Shown here in pieces: positions 45,764 through 54,989 of a stretch of DNA of 64,000 bases. Under the pieces are notes generated by a model. It was not told the DNA's origin and ran no database searches. It was given only the letters and a program-made list of their open reading frames with translations. The stretch comes from Castellaniella sp. Lineage in GTDB: Bacteria; Pseudomonadota; Gammaproteobacteria; Burkholderiales; Burkholderiaceae_B. Position 1 is the first letter of the stretch; each line of letters opens with the position of its first letter. The stretch is from NCBI RefSeq assembly GCF_004321985.1, contig NZ_SCQN01000053.1, positions 1 through 64,000 of the forward strand, given 5' to 3'. A program made the translations under genes and the position numbers.

Positions 45764-45848
45764 TGGTGCCCAGGAGAGGACTCGAACCTCCACACCTTGC
45801 GGCACATGGACCTGAACCATGCGCGTCTACCAATTCCGCCACCTGGGC
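45764..45848 (-). tRNA. tRNA-Leu(CAG), integration target
   Basis: An 85-nt minus-strand cloverleaf begins GCCCAGGTGGCGGAATTGG and ends CCTGGGCACCA. The anticodon arm CATGGTTCAGGTCCATG gives CAG. The long variable arm fits tRNA-Leu. Its 3' 16 bases are the right attachment site of the element, so integration keeps the tRNA intact. Confidence 0.96.
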
Positions 45849-45955
45849 ACAGCATAACGTGTATGCTATCGCTTCTGTCCGAAACCGCCGAATCTGGTGC
45901 TGATTTGGACAGAAGCAGAACTATACAACACAAATTTTTTGGATGCAAACACCCT

Positions 45956-48391
45956 TTGAAAAAGCGAATCAACAACGACAATAACCGCGACGCTTCCTCA
46001 TCACAGGCAGATCTGCCGCCCGACTTCGACCCAAAGGTTCCCAGCCGCGAGCAGATTCTGTCGATTCTGCGGACCTCCGGCAAGCCGCTTTCACTGGAGG
46101 CCCTGGCGGATACCGCCGATGCGGAGATTCCGCCCTCTGCCGGCTTCATCCGGCGCATCAAGGCCATGGAACGCGATGGCCAACTGAGGTTCAACCCCCA
46201 GGGCCGGCTACAGATCTGCAACAACACCACCTTCATTACCGGCACCGTCCAGGGTCACCGGGATGGTTTCGGCTTCCTGATTCCCGACGACGGCAGCCCC
46301 GACCTGTATCTTTCGTCACACGAAATGGACAAGGTCCTGCATGGTGACCGGGTCCGGGTGAAGGCAACCGGCGAATACCGGGGCCGTCCCGAAGGCGCCA
46401 TTGTCGAAGTTCTGGAGCGGCGCACGCTCAAGCTGGTCGGGCGATTCCTGAAGGAGCACGGCACATTCGTCGTCGCACCCGAAGACCAGCGCATCAAGCA
46501 CGACATCTTGATTGGCGCACAAGACACGGCAGGAGCCGAGTCCGGTCAGGTCGTGACGGTGCAGATCCTGCGCCAGCCGGCCAGCCATATGCAGCCCCTG
46601 GGCCGGGTGACAGAGGTTCTGGGCGAGATCGACGATCCAGGCATGGAAATCGAGATTGCAGTACGCAAATTCGACGTCCCGGTGGACTTCTCAGAGGCTA
46701 CGCAACGCCAGGTCAAGGCAATTCCCGACCAAGTAGCTGCCAGTGAAACAGCAGGCCGCGTCGACCTGCGCGATATTCCCTTCATCACCATCGATGGTGA
46801 GGACGCTCGCGACTTCGACGACGCCGTATTCTGCACGGCCACCGACCTGGGCACGGCCAAGCGCGCACGACCGGGCTGGCGGCTGCTAGTCGCCATCGCT
46901 GACGTCAGCCACTACGTGTGGCCGCAGTCGGCGCTGGACGATGACGCGCTGGAACGCGGCACCAGCGTGTATTTTCCACGCCGCGTGATCCCCATGCTGC
47001 CTGAGGCACTGTCCAACGGAATCTGTTCGCTGAACCCGGACCTGGACCGACTGGTGATGGTCTGCGACATGATGATTCCGGCGGGTGGCGCGAAGGCCGG
47101 CACCGTCACGGCCTACCAGTTCTACGAGGCGGTCATTCACTCCCACGCGCGCACCACCTACGACGATATCTGGGCTGCGCTGCAACAGCCGACAGGGCCG
47201 GCGGCGCAGAACCTGGGCGACTTGTACCCGCATGTGCAAACCGCGCACGAACTCTTTCAGGCACTGTCGACAGCGCGCCGCAAGCGCGGCGCCATCGATT
47301 TCGATACCGTGGAGACGCGCATCGTCTGCAATCCGCTGGGGAAGATCGAGCGCATCGAACCCACGACACGCAACGACGCCCACAAGCTGATCGAAGAATG
47401 CATGCTGGCCGCCAATACCAGCGCGGCGGACTTTATCGTGCGCAACGAGCGCCAGGCGCTGTTCCGGGTGCACGACGGCCCCACGCCCGAAAAGCTGCAG
47501 GCGCTGCGCGACTACCTGCGCCATCTGGGCCTGACGCTGGACGGCGGCGAAGAACCCAGCACCAGCGACTATGCGAAGCTCATCGACGCCAGCCGAGCCC
47601 GGCCGGATTTTGCCGCGATCCAGACGATGTGCCTGCGTTCCATGCAGCAGGCCATCTACAGTCCAGAACAGACCGGCCACTTTGGCCTGGCCTACGAACA
47701 CTATGCACACTTCACCTCGCCCATCCGGCGATACCCTGATCTGCTGGTGCATCGAGTCATCCGCAGCATCCTGCGAAAACAGCGCTACCAGCCGCCGGCC
47801 CTGCCCGGGCCTGCACCCGATCCGGCTCTGCCGGCGCGGGTGCGCGAGCACGATGCCTGGGAGGCGCTGGGGATCTGGCTGTCAGCTCGCGAGCGGCGGG
47901 CTGACGAGGCATCGCGCGATGTGGAAGCCTGGCTCAAATGCTGGTTCGTGCGCGAACATGTGGGCGAGGTCTTCAGCGGCCACATCAGCAGCGTGACCAG
48001 CTTCGGCGTGTTCGTCACGCTGGACACGCTCTATGTCGAGGGCCTGGTGCACATCTCGGAACTGGGTGACGACTACTATCAATACAACGAGGCACTGAAC
48101 GAACTACGCGGCGAACGCACTGGCATCCGCCATCAATTGGGCGACGCACTGCAGGTTCAGGTCTCGCGCGTCGACCTCGAGGCGCGTCGCATCGACTTCC
48201 GACCGGTACGCAAAGAGGACTACAAATCCCTGCAGGCCGAGATCGACGGCGATGCGCACAAACCGTCCCGGGGCTATAAAAAAGCGGCCGGCACCAAACC
48301 CGCAGCCCTGAAGGGAACCACCGCGCGCCAACGGCGCGCCGAGGCCAAACGCGCGGCCCGCCAGACGACGCCGCGCAAACGGCACTCGTAG
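45956..48391 (+). CDS. rnr: Ribonuclease R
   Basis: 811 residues if started at TTG 45956 ([16 protein letters not shown]), close to the family length (E. coli 813); an ATG at 45863 would add 31 unlikely residues and crowd the promoter. Domains in order: N-terminal winged helix ([20 protein letters not shown]), two cold-shock domains, the RNB catalytic domain with the acidic cluster [15 protein letters not shown], and S1 ([20 protein letters not shown]), ending in a basic Lys/Arg tail. It degrades structured RNA 3'-5'. It is upstream of rlmB, the usual pair. Confidence 0.95.
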   Translation: MKKRINNDNNRDASSSQADLPPDFDPKVPSREQILSILRTSGKPLSLEALADTADAEIPPSAGFIRRIKAMERDGQLRFNPQGRLQICNNTTFITGTVQGHRDGFGFLIPDDGSPDLYLSSHEMDKVLHGDRVRVKATGEYRGRPEGAIVEVLERRTLKLVGRFLKEHGTFVVAPEDQRIKHDILIGAQDTAGAESGQVVTVQILRQPASHMQPLGRVTEVLGEIDDPGMEIEIAVRKFDVPVDFSEATQRQVKAIPDQVAASETAGRVDLRDIPFITIDGEDARDFDDAVFCTATDLGTAKRARPGWRLLVAIADVSHYVWPQSALDDDALERGTSVYFPRRVIPMLPEALSNGICSLNPDLDRLVMVCDMMIPAGGAKAGTVTAYQFYEAVIHSHARTTYDDIWAALQQPTGPAAQNLGDLYPHVQTAHELFQALSTARRKRGAIDFDTVETRIVCNPLGKIERIEPTTRNDAHKLIEECMLAANTSAADFIVRNERQALFRVHDGPTPEKLQALRDYLRHLGLTLDGGEEPSTSDYAKLIDASRARPDFAAIQTMCLRSMQQAIYSPEQTGHFGLAYEHYAHFTSPIRRYPDLLVHRVIRSILRKQRYQPPALPGPAPDPALPARVREHDAWEALGIWLSARERRADEASRDVEAWLKCWFVREHVGEVFSGHISSVTSFGVFVTLDTLYVEGLVHISELGDDYYQYNEALNELRGERTGIRHQLGDALQVQVSRVDLEARRIDFRPVRKEDYKSLQAEIDGDAHKPSRGYKKAAGTKPAALKGTTARQRRAEAKRAARQTTPRKRHS

Positions 48392-48471
48392 CCGCAATCG
48401 CCGGCCCCCGGACCGATCCGGCGGCCGGTGCCGCGCACTACAATGACGGCTTGCAGCACACTAGGATCCCC

Positions 48472-49221
48472 ATGTCATCTCAACAGATCCTGTCCGGCTT
48501 CCATGCCGTGCAGGCGCGCCTGCGCCACGCCCCCGACTCGATCCGCGACGTCTACCTGGACACCAGCCGCCAGGACGCGCGCATGCAACGATGCATCCAG
48601 CAGCTCGAGGCTGCCAGTGTGCGCTGGCACGCAGCAGATGCTCAGCGCCTGGACGGCCTGGCCCACGGCGTGCGCCACCAGGGAATCGTTGCCCTGGCGC
48701 GGCCCCGACCGCTGGCGGTCTCCATCGACGAGGTGCTGGACCCGCTGGCCGAGCGCCACGAACCAGCTCTGCTACTGGTGCTCGACGGGGTCACCGACCC
48801 GCACAATCTGGGTGCCTGCCTGCGTACGGCGGATGCCGCGGGTGTACACGCCGTGGTCGCCCCCAAGGACCGCGCCGTCGGGCTGAACGCGACCGTCCAG
48901 CGGGTGGCTTGCGGGGCGGCCGACACGGTGCCCTACCTGACGGTGACCAACCTGGCCCGCACGCTGCGAGCGCTGCGTGAGCGCGACATCTGGCTGGTCG
49001 GCACGGACGACACAGCCGCTCGCAGCCTGCATCAGGTCGATGCACGGCGCGCAATGGCCTGGGTGATGGGTGCCGAAGGCGAAGGCATGCGCCGGCTGAC
49101 GCGCGAGACCTGTGACGAACTGGTGGCCATCCCCATGCACGGCTCGGTCGAAAGCCTGAACGTGAGCGTGGCCAGCGCCGTCTGTCTGTACGAAAGCGTA
49201 CGTCAGCGGACAACCGCCTAG
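48472..49221 (+). CDS. rlmB: 23S rRNA (guanosine-2251-2'-O)-methyltransferase
   Basis: 249 residues from ATG 48472, preceded by AGGAT. The SpoU/TrmH SAM-knot motifs are complete: motif 1 [20 protein letters not shown], motif 2 [16 protein letters not shown] and motif 3 [20 protein letters not shown]. The N-terminal L30e-like domain ([12 protein letters not shown]) is that of RlmB. It modifies the P-loop of 23S rRNA. It follows rnr as in many proteobacteria. Confidence 0.95.
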   Translation: MSSQQILSGFHAVQARLRHAPDSIRDVYLDTSRQDARMQRCIQQLEAASVRWHAADAQRLDGLAHGVRHQGIVALARPRPLAVSIDEVLDPLAERHEPALLLVLDGVTDPHNLGACLRTADAAGVHAVVAPKDRAVGLNATVQRVACGAADTVPYLTVTNLARTLRALRERDIWLVGTDDTAARSLHQVDARRAMAWVMGAEGEGMRRLTRETCDELVAIPMHGSVESLNVSVASAVCLYESVRQRTTA

Positions 49222-49364
49222 CGTCGGCCGCCGCCTGGCGAAGACCGAGAGCAACGCCTCCCCGCCGCCCTCCCTGAATCGCGGCATAATGTCCGAACCT
49301 GCCGCGATGGCCCTTCGGCCGTCCATTCGGCGCCATTTCACCTACCTTCACGATTTCGCCCACC

Positions 49365-50609
49365 ATGTCCGATTTCGGCTTCACCACACAGATCGTCCAC
49401 CAGGATCATCTGGCGCACCGCGAGCACGGCGCCATCTTCCAGCCCATCCACCCATCCACCGAATTTGCCTACGCGACAGCCGAGGATCTGGCGGCGGTCT
49501 TCCAGGGGCGCCAGGCGGGCTTCACCTACGGCCGCACCGGCACGCCGACGACAGCTGCGCTGGAAGCCAAGATCACCGCAATGGAAAAGGGCATCGGCAC
49601 GGTGTGCTTCGCTACCGGCATGGCCGCGTTGAACGCGATCTTTTTTGCCCTGCTGCGTCAAGGAGACCACCTGGTCGCGAGCAAGTACGTCTTCGGTAAC
49701 ACCAACAGCCTGTTGCTCACCCTGGGCAGCCTGGGAGTCGAGATCACGCTGGTCGATGCCACGGACGCGTCCCAGGTCGAAGCCGCCATCAGGCCCAATA
49801 CGCGGATGGTGTTCGTGGAGACCATCGCCAATCCCGGAACCCAGGTGGCGGATCTGAAGGCCATCGGCGACCTATGCCAGACGCGCAAGCTGGTCTATGT
49901 AGTAGACAGCACTTTGTCCTCTCCCTACCTGCGTCGGGGACGCGACTTCGGCGCATCGCTGGTCATCAACTCGCTATCCAAGCACATCAGCGGCCACGGT
50001 AACGCGCTAGGCGGCGCGGTGACTCAGACCGGCCTCTATGACTGGACCCACTTTCCAAATATCTACGAGCAATATCACAAGGGCGAATCCAACACCTGGG
50101 GGCTGCTTCAGATCAAGAAAAAAGGTCTGCGAGACATGGGCGGCACTCTGTCCTCAGACGTCGCGCACCGCATCGCGGCCGGCGCGGAAACCATGGCCTT
50201 GCGCATGGACCGGATCTGCAGCAACGCCCTGGCGCTCGCCACAGTCCTGCAAGCGCATCCGCGCGTAAGCCGCGTCCACTATCCAGGGCTGGCCAGTCAT
50301 GCGCAGCACGAACGCGCCACCGAGTTCTTCGGAGGTCTTTACGGCGGGCTGATGGGGGTGGAGCTCAAGCCAGAGGTCGACGTGTTCGACTGCCTGAACC
50401 ACCTGAAGGTCGCAGCGCTCGCCACGCACCTGGGTGACAACCGCACACTGGTGTTGCCTGCGGCACACACCATCTATTACGAGATGGGCCCGGAACGCCG
50501 CGCGCTGATGGGCATTTCGGACGGCTTCCTGCGCATCTCGGTAGGGATCGAAGACGAACCCGATCTGATCGGCGATTTTACCCAGGCGCTGGATGCAGCC
50601 CGCGCCTGA
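49365..50609 (+). CDS. PLP-dependent Cys/Met metabolism enzyme (cystathionine gamma-synthase family)
   Basis: 414 residues. FTYGRTGTPTTAALEAKITA and ATGMAALNAIFFALL form the PLP phosphate site, VVDSTLSSPYLRRG carries the Asp that pairs with the pyridine nitrogen, and the PLP lysine is in VINSLSKHISGHGN. Family members act on O-acyl-homoserine, cystathionine or methionine; the exact reaction cannot be decided from sequence alone. An unusual insertion near LYDWTHFPNIYEQYHKGES and the long C-terminal ISVGIEDEPDLIGDF are standard for sulfhydrylase-like members. Confidence 0.85.
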   Translation: MSDFGFTTQIVHQDHLAHREHGAIFQPIHPSTEFAYATAEDLAAVFQGRQAGFTYGRTGTPTTAALEAKITAMEKGIGTVCFATGMAALNAIFFALLRQGDHLVASKYVFGNTNSLLLTLGSLGVEITLVDATDASQVEAAIRPNTRMVFVETIANPGTQVADLKAIGDLCQTRKLVYVVDSTLSSPYLRRGRDFGASLVINSLSKHISGHGNALGGAVTQTGLYDWTHFPNIYEQYHKGESNTWGLLQIKKKGLRDMGGTLSSDVAHRIAAGAETMALRMDRICSNALALATVLQAHPRVSRVHYPGLASHAQHERATEFFGGLYGGLMGVELKPEVDVFDCLNHLKVAALATHLGDNRTLVLPAAHTIYYEMGPERRALMGISDGFLRISVGIEDEPDLIGDFTQALDAARA

Positions 50610-50874
50610 GCGGCGAATCGGGGATTACCCGCAGAGCAGTTCAGTTCTTTAACAAAGATCAGCAAACACGCGGGTCTCCAGCGGTTTTTCTTGACAGCGC
50701 TGCAGTTCAAAGGCTTAATACGCCTTAGCCACCACACCTCATTTGGGCAACAAACATCAGCTGTACGACTGATTGTCCCAGGCTGAAGGAGTTGGCCGTG
50801 GCGGATTTTTCAATCACTGAATGTCTGGCGTTCCACCACGCCAGGCCACAATAAACCTCAGGGGTATTTCATCA
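50610..50874 (+). other. Non-coding stretch upstream of hup
   Basis: 265 bp without a gene. It contains TTCTTTAACAAA near 50645 and TTGACA-like elements (TTGACA at 50692) followed 17-18 bp later by AGGCTTAATA, a possible promoter for the HU gene. Confidence 0.35.
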
Positions 50875-51147
50875 ATGAACAAGACCGAGCTGATCGAGCA
50901 TATTTCCTCCAAGACCGATCTTTCCAAGGCGGACGTGGGACGCGCCCTGGAAGCCTTCGTCGGCGCAGTAAAAACCACCCTGAAAAAGAAGGGTTCCGTG
51001 ACCCTGGTCGGCTTCGGTACATTTGCCGTGTCCGACCGTGCCGCGCGTACCGGCCGCAATCCGCGCACCGGCGAAGCCATCAAGATCAAAAAGGCCCGTG
51101 TGCCGAAATTCCGCCCGGGCAAGGCATTGAAGGATGCCGTGAACTGA
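50875..51147 (+). CDS. hupB: DNA-binding protein HU
   Basis: 90 residues, the standard HU length. [20 protein letters not shown], the beta-arm signature [20 protein letters not shown] and the end [15 protein letters not shown] are diagnostic. The dimer bends and compacts DNA. An intrinsic terminator follows at 51171. The hupB rather than hupA assignment is by similarity of sequence style only. Confidence 0.95.
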   Translation: MNKTELIEHISSKTDLSKADVGRALEAFVGAVKTTLKKKGSVTLVGFGTFAVSDRAARTGRNPRTGEAIKIKKARVPKFRPGKALKDAVN

Positions 51148-51170
51148 TCGGTCGGTTGCCAGACCCCGAA

Positions 51171-51194
51171 AAGGCCACCTGCGGTGGCCTTTTT
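51171..51194 (+). terminator. Intrinsic terminator of hupB
   Basis: AAGGCCACC (51171-51179) pairs with GGTGGCCTT (51183-51191) around a 3-nt loop, followed by a T-run. Confidence 0.88.
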
Positions 51195-51266
51195 GCTGGA
51201 CGCGCAATTTGCCGCTACCAGCTCCCACCGATATAATCTGGCCGCGCGTATCCCATCGGCGCAGCC

Positions 51267-51342
51267 GGGTGCTTAGCTCAGTTGGTAGAGCGGCGCCTTT
51301 ACACGGCGTAGGTCACAGGTTCGAACCCTGTAGCACCCACCA
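51267..51342 (+). tRNA. tRNA-Val(UAC)
   Basis: A 76-nt cloverleaf runs from GGGTGCTTAGCTCAGTTGG to AGCACCCACCA. The anticodon arm CGCCTTTACACGGCG gives UAC. CCA is encoded. Confidence 0.96.
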
Positions 51343-51428
51343 CCCCCGGTTCCCATTGCCGCCCGGCCGGCGCACCGGCGGACTGTCCAAAGTACAGTCC
51401 AGGACCCTCCCGATTTACAATCCTGGCC

Positions 51429-52535
51429 ATGAACTCACCCGCCCATTCGCCTGCCTCGCTGCGCTGCGGCCTGGACGCCCTCGCACAGTTCGATGACATC
51501 ATCGACGTGCGCTCGCCAGCGGAATACGCCGACGACCATATCCCGGGCGCCATCAGCGCGCCGGTACTGGACAACGCGGAGCGCGCCCTCATCGGCACCA
51601 TCTACGCACAGGAATCGCCCTTCAAGGCCACCCGGCTGGGCGCGGCAATCGTTGCGCGGCACATCGCCGATTACCTAGAGACGCTGTTCGCCGACCGTCC
51701 GCGAGGCTGGCGGCCGCTGGTGTACTGCTGGCGTGGCGGAAAGCGGTCCGGCGCCATGACGAGCTGGCTCAACCAGATCGGCTGGCGCGCGCGCCAGCTC
51801 GACGGCGGCTACAAGACCTGGCGCCGCCACGTCATCGACGCGCTGGCTACCTGGCCCGCAGGCCTGGACTGCATCATCCTGGCGGGTCCCACAGGATCAG
51901 GCAAGACACGGCTGCTGCAGTCCCTATCTCGGGTCGGCGCCCAGACGCTGGACCTGGAGGGCCTGGCCTGTCACCGGGGATCACTGTTGGGGGATCTGCC
52001 CGATCAACCACAGCCCAGCCAGCGCGGTTTCGAAACGGCCCTCCACCAGGCTATCGATGCGCTGGACCCGTTGCGACCGGTCTTCGTCGAGGCGGAAAGC
52101 CGCCGCATCGGACGCCTGAGCCTGCCCGATGCGCTGCTGCAGGCCATGCGCGTCGGCCGCTGCGTGCGGGTACAAGCGAGCACGCCCCAGCGAATCGCCT
52201 TCCTGCTGCAGGATTATCGCCACCTGTTCGATGCTCCCGACGACTTCAAACAGAAACTGGAACAGCTCGTGGGCCTGCACAGCCGACAGACCATCACCGA
52301 ATGGCAGGCTCTGATCGACGCCGACCGCCGCGCGGAACTGTTCGAGGCGCTGGTGGAGCGCCACTACGATCCGGCCTACCGACGAAGCAGTCACTCCAAC
52401 TACGAGGGGCTGGCCCAGGCCGACACCTTCATCTACGATCCGACGACGGATGACGGCGGCGTGCAGGCGCGCGCGCTGATCGCACAGTTCGCGGACCAAA
52501 CCGTTCCCATACCTTCATCCCAGGAAAGCGCATGA
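51429..52535 (+). CDS. selU: tRNA 2-selenouridine synthase
   Basis: 368 residues (also called MnmH/YbbB). It replaces sulfur by selenium at the wobble uridine of tRNA-Lys, -Glu and -Gln. The N-terminal rhodanese domain begins FDDIIDVRSPAEYADDHIPG and has the active-site Cys in LVYCWRGGKRSGAM. The C-terminal P-loop domain has LAGPTGSGKTRLLQ. It overlaps selD by 4 bp, so the selenium donor and the enzyme using it are co-translated. Confidence 0.95.
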   Translation: MNSPAHSPASLRCGLDALAQFDDIIDVRSPAEYADDHIPGAISAPVLDNAERALIGTIYAQESPFKATRLGAAIVARHIADYLETLFADRPRGWRPLVYCWRGGKRSGAMTSWLNQIGWRARQLDGGYKTWRRHVIDALATWPAGLDCIILAGPTGSGKTRLLQSLSRVGAQTLDLEGLACHRGSLLGDLPDQPQPSQRGFETALHQAIDALDPLRPVFVEAESRRIGRLSLPDALLQAMRVGRCVRVQASTPQRIAFLLQDYRHLFDAPDDFKQKLEQLVGLHSRQTITEWQALIDADRRAELFEALVERHYDPAYRRSSHSNYEGLAQADTFIYDPTTDDGGVQARALIAQFADQTVPIPSSQESA

Positions 52536-53581
52536 CCCAAGCAACACCTCCCCGCCTGACCTCGCTGTCGCACGGCGGGGGCTGCGGCTGCAAGATCGCC
52601 CCCGACGTTCTGGCGCAACTGATGCGCAATGCTCTGCCCACAGGTCCATTTCCGGACTTGCTGGTAGGCACGCAAACTGCCGACGATGCGGCGGTCTATC
52701 GTCTCAATGACGAACAGGCACTCATCGCCACCACGGACTTCTTCATGCCCATTGTGGATGATCCGCAGGACTTTGGACGCATCGCGGCCGCCAACGCCCT
52801 GTCGGACGTCTACGCCATGGGGGGAAAGCCCATCATGGCGTTGGCGCTGGTGGGGATGCCCATCAAGACGCTGCCCACCGAAACCATCAACGCCATTCTG
52901 GCGGGAGGCGCCTCCATCTGCCAGCACGCGGGCATCCCGATCGCTGGCGGGCATTCCATCGATTCGGTAGAGCCGATCTATGGGCTGGCCGTGATGGGAA
53001 TCGCGCACCCCGGCCAGATCCGGCGCAACGACCAAGCGCGAGCGGGAGACGTACTGATCCTGAGCAAGCCGCTGGGCGTGGGCATTCTGTCTGCCGCTCT
53101 GAAGAAGGGGCTGCTGGATCCCGCTGGCTATCAGGCGATGATCGCGAGCACCACACAACTCAATACCCCCGGCGCGCGCCTGGGACAATTGAAATCGGTA
53201 CACGCCATGACAGATGTCACAGGGTTCAGCCTGCTGGGGCACACGCTGGAAATGTGCCGAGGCTCCGGCCTGCGGGCCGACATCGAATTCAAGGCGTTGC
53301 CCTGGCTGCCGGGTGTGCGCCAACTGGCCGAGGCCGGCACTTTTACCGGAGCATCGGCCCGCAATTGGCGCGCCTGCGAATCGGAAGTCACGCTGGATGC
53401 AACGTTGCCATCCGTCGGGCAGACGCTGCTGACCGATCCACAGACTTCCGGCGGACTGCTGGTCGCTTGCTCCCCCGAGGCGGCCGACTCCGTCCTGGAG
53501 CTCCTTCGGGCAGACGGATTCGGCCAGGCAGGCCGGATCGGGACGCTGCAAGCAGGTGCTCCTCACATTCGGGTATCCTGA
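52532..53581 (+). CDS. selD: Selenide, water dikinase (selenophosphate synthase)
   Basis: 349 residues. It makes selenophosphate from selenide and ATP. The N-terminal loop GGGCGCKIAP has Cys at the place that is selenocysteine in some organisms, so no SECIS element is needed here. TADDAAVYRLNDEQALIATT and the central FGRIAAANALSDVYAMGG are the ATP/metal signatures; TDVTGFSLLGH follows. Only selU stands beside it; selA and selB are not in this window. Confidence 0.96.
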   Translation: MTQATPPRLTSLSHGGGCGCKIAPDVLAQLMRNALPTGPFPDLLVGTQTADDAAVYRLNDEQALIATTDFFMPIVDDPQDFGRIAAANALSDVYAMGGKPIMALALVGMPIKTLPTETINAILAGGASICQHAGIPIAGGHSIDSVEPIYGLAVMGIAHPGQIRRNDQARAGDVLILSKPLGVGILSAALKKGLLDPAGYQAMIASTTQLNTPGARLGQLKSVHAMTDVTGFSLLGHTLEMCRGSGLRADIEFKALPWLPGVRQLAEAGTFTGASARNWRACESEVTLDATLPSVGQTLLTDPQTSGGLLVACSPEAADSVLELLRADGFGQAGRIGTLQAGAPHIRVS

Positions 53582-53608
53582 CCCCATCCACGCCGACAGG
53601 AATCCGCC

Positions 53609-53845
53609 ATGCTCGACCCTCTGACGATTGCCCGGAACGCCACCGCACCCGCCGTCCTGCTGCCCCAAATGGCCAATCGCCATGGCTGCATCACGGGGGC
53701 AACCGGAACCGGCAAGACCATCACCCTGCAGGTGCTGGCCGTAGGCGAAGCCCTGGTCTCCCTGCTGGACGCCAAGGGGCAGCCGACGCCGACGCAACGC
53801 GTCTGGACGATGGCGCCCGGCAGCCACACGAGTCGGCGGCGCTGA
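53609..53845 (+). pseudogene. HerA-like ATPase (DUF853) gene with large internal deletion
   Basis: The 78-residue product starts like the DUF853 HerA-type helicases (LLPQMANRHGCITGATGTGK with Walker A) and then jumps, after TLQVLA, to the C-terminal family motif VGEALVSLLDAKGQPTPTQR and a final PGSH segment. The family is about 500 residues, so some 400 are missing with the frame kept. Without Walker B and the arginine finger it cannot hydrolyse ATP normally. It ends by overlapping the tag start (TGATG). Confidence 0.65.
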
Positions 53846-54501
53846 TGGACACCGGTTCCGCACCGCGCAGCCCGGCACCCCCGGCGCCAGCGGAACCCGT
53901 CATCCACCGCTGTGCCTGGTGCAGCGACGATCCCCTGTATATCCGCTACCACGACGAGGAATGGGGCGTCCCGTCTTACGATCCCGACCACCTGTTCGAA
54001 CTGCTATTGCTGGAAGGTTTCCAGGCGGGGCTGTCGTGGATCACCATCCTGCGCAAACGGGAGGCATTCCGCGAAGCGCTGCTGGGGTTCGATCCACGCG
54101 CGCTCGCAGCCACCGACGCGACCTGGGTCCAGGACCGCATGGGGAACCCCGCCATTATCCGCAACCGGCTGAAATTGGAGGCGGCCGGCCGCAACGCCAG
54201 GGCCTGGCTGGCGATCCCCGATCCAGTCGGTCTGATCTGGTCTGTAGTGGACGGACGGCCCCTCACCCATCGCTACACCACCAGCGCCGACATCCCGGCG
54301 GCCGGCCCGGAGGCGCAGGTGCTCAGCAAGCGATTGAAGAAGCTGGGCTTCACATTCGTGGGACCCACGATCTGCCATTCCTATCTGCAGGCGATCGGAT
54401 GCCTCATGGACCACACCACGGATTGCGACCGCTACCGGACGCTGGCCGATGCCGCGATGCCCACTCACCCACACGCACCGCTGCGCATCGGGCAGCACTG
54501 A
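53845..54501 (+). CDS. tag: DNA-3-methyladenine glycosylase I
   Basis: 218 residues from ATG 53845. It removes 3-methyladenine from DNA in base excision repair. CAWCSDDPLYIRYHDEEWGV, LLLEGFQAGLSWITILRKRE and the C-terminal GPTICHSYLQAIGCLMDHTTDC are family hallmarks; Cys and His residues at both ends make the Tag zinc snap. The N-terminal 22 residues are Pro/Ala-rich and may be an extension. It is followed by the DUF3293 gene with a 1-bp overlap. Confidence 0.94.
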   Translation: MDTGSAPRSPAPPAPAEPVIHRCAWCSDDPLYIRYHDEEWGVPSYDPDHLFELLLLEGFQAGLSWITILRKREAFREALLGFDPRALAATDATWVQDRMGNPAIIRNRLKLEAAGRNARAWLAIPDPVGLIWSVVDGRPLTHRYTTSADIPAAGPEAQVLSKRLKKLGFTFVGPTICHSYLQAIGCLMDHTTDCDRYRTLADAAMPTHPHAPLRIGQH

Positions 54502-54956
54502 TGGGTGCATCATGCCCGGACGGCCTGGCCCAAGCGTACCGCCACGCACTTTACCGGATCGACACCCCCACTCCAATCGTGCTGAGGATCGGTGCCACGC
54601 ACCCCGAATTGAAAGTGCTGGCAGCGACCCTTGGGCAACCCGAATGGGGAGCGTTCCTGTCGGCCAGCAATCCGCACAGCCGGATCCTGAGGCCGGCCGC
54701 CAACAATCGGCGCCTGGCAGCCTTGCAGCGAGCCCTGAAGTCTTCGGGCCACCTCTGGCTGCCCGGACAAGGCCTGGATCCTTTGGGGCAATGGCCCGCG
54801 GAACCCAGCCTGTGGATTGCCGGTCTGACCGAGGCCGACGCGCGCACACTGGCGTTGCGCTTCAGACAGAACGCATTCGTCTGGTGCGACGCGCACACTG
54901 TCGCCCATCTGGTCTGGACCAGACAGATTCAGGATTCTGTGCATCCGTTCTGCTAA
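54501..54956 (+). CDS. DUF3293 protein
   Basis: 151 residues from ATG 54501. ALYRIDTPTPIVLRIGATHP, FLSASNPHSRILRPAANNRR and LWIAGLTEADARTLALRFRQ with a final NAFVWCD segment match the DUF3293 family of unknown function. The TAxNP-like SASNP motif is its most conserved part. It is translationally coupled to tag. Confidence 0.8.
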   Translation: MGASCPDGLAQAYRHALYRIDTPTPIVLRIGATHPELKVLAATLGQPEWGAFLSASNPHSRILRPAANNRRLAALQRALKSSGHLWLPGQGLDPLGQWPAEPSLWIAGLTEADARTLALRFRQNAFVWCDAHTVAHLVWTRQIQDSVHPFC

Positions 54957-54989
54957 CGTAAGGGCCAATCTCGTCTCCGGAGAACTGCC

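Larger units (their letters stand above)
34289..45779. mobile_element. P4-like integrative element in tRNA-Leu(CAG)
   Basis: It is bounded by TGGTGCCAGGAGAGG (34289-34303) and TGGTGCCCAGGAGAGG (45764-45779), the latter being the tRNA 3' end. Content: tyrosine integrase beside the tRNA, Cro-like HTH, AlpA, Rha, Ash-like immunity segment, Toprim primase, DUF927 helicase, SSB-like protein, iteron clusters and a hub-like gene. There are no capsid, terminase or conjugation genes. Size (11.5 kb) and genes fit a P4-type phage satellite or phage-plasmid-like element that needs a helper to spread (inference). Confidence 0.88.
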
